The notes beneath the pieces were generated by a model. That model made no database searches. It was not told the origin of the DNA and saw only the letters and a program-made list of their open reading frames with translations. From Sva-07 sp963717385 (GTDB taxonomy: Bacteria > Actinomycetota > Acidimicrobiia > Acidimicrobiales > Ilumatobacteraceae), in contig CAVQWE010000016.1 in the NCBI GenBank assembly GCA_963717385.1, forward strand, positions 1 to 26,860: a stretch of 26,860 nt of DNA, given 5' to 3'. Shown in pieces: positions 26,831 through 26,860 of the stretch. The position numbers and the translations under genes are program-made. How positions within the stretch are numbered: the stretch's first letter is position 1; each line of letters starts with the position of its first letter.

Positions 26831-26860
26831 GCGGATGTAGTTCAATGGTAGAACATCAGC
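26831..26860 (+). tRNA. tRNA-Gly, 3'-truncated by the window end
   Basis: The 30 bases visible give the acceptor strand GCGGATG, then TA, the D arm GTTC-AATGGTA-GAAC, and the anticodon-stem start ATCAGC. This is the standard 5' half of bacterial tRNA-Gly. The anticodon lies outside the window, so the isoacceptor is unknown. Confidence 0.85.

Overview
High-GC, densely coded bacterial DNA from an actinobacterium. The gene set (fused trehalose synthase-maltokinase, TreY/TreZ, a SigB/SigF-type sigma factor with its own anti-sigma gene, DUF2254, an actinobacterial single-cluster ferredoxin) suggests the class Acidimicrobiia (Ilumatobacter-like). That placement is an inference from gene content and style, not from a marker gene.

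Left third (1-11.7 kb): alpha-glucan and trehalose metabolism. A treS-mak fusion (5' end outside the window), malQ and glgB are joined by 4-bp stop/start overlaps, and treZ follows 2 bp after glgB. The convergent treY closes the block. TreS/Mak turns trehalose into maltose and maltose-1-phosphate, MalQ and GlgB remodel and branch glucan, and TreY/TreZ makes trehalose from glucan ends. The treS part carries an in-frame internal tandem duplication of 879 bp (293 residues), whose copies are about 92% identical with almost only synonymous differences. treZ, treY, the DEAD-box helicase and the anti-sigma gene have seven frame breaks in total. All shift in the same direction and each can be repaired by removing one base.

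Middle (11.8-14.9 kb): an amidohydrolase and, divergently, a DEAD-box RNA helicase with a DbpA-type RNA-binding tail.

Right half (14.9-25.7 kb): a general-stress island. It encodes the sigma factor, an RsbW-like anti-sigma protein, a STAS antagonist, a second HATPase anti-sigma protein and a GAF-PP2C phosphatase, which are the parts of a partner-switching circuit. Around them sit Dps, hemerythrin, CsbD, a flavin disulfide oxidoreductase, a phospholipase D family enzyme, a DUF2254 membrane protein, a LuxR-type regulator and small proteins. Reading the intergenic regions, I find eleven promoter-like sites of the form GTTK/GTTC-N15/16-GGGTAC-like, the SigB/SigF class. In nine of them the start codon lies only 9-10 nt after the -10 element, so the transcripts should be leaderless. 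They include treY, so trehalose synthesis appears to belong to the same regulon. Two of these promoters drive mini-ORFs of 17 and 31 codons whose stop overlaps (GTGA) the GTG start of the following enzyme gene.

Right edge (25.7-26.86 kb): dCTP deaminase, a ferredoxin, and the 5' half of a tRNA-Gly gene cut by the window end.
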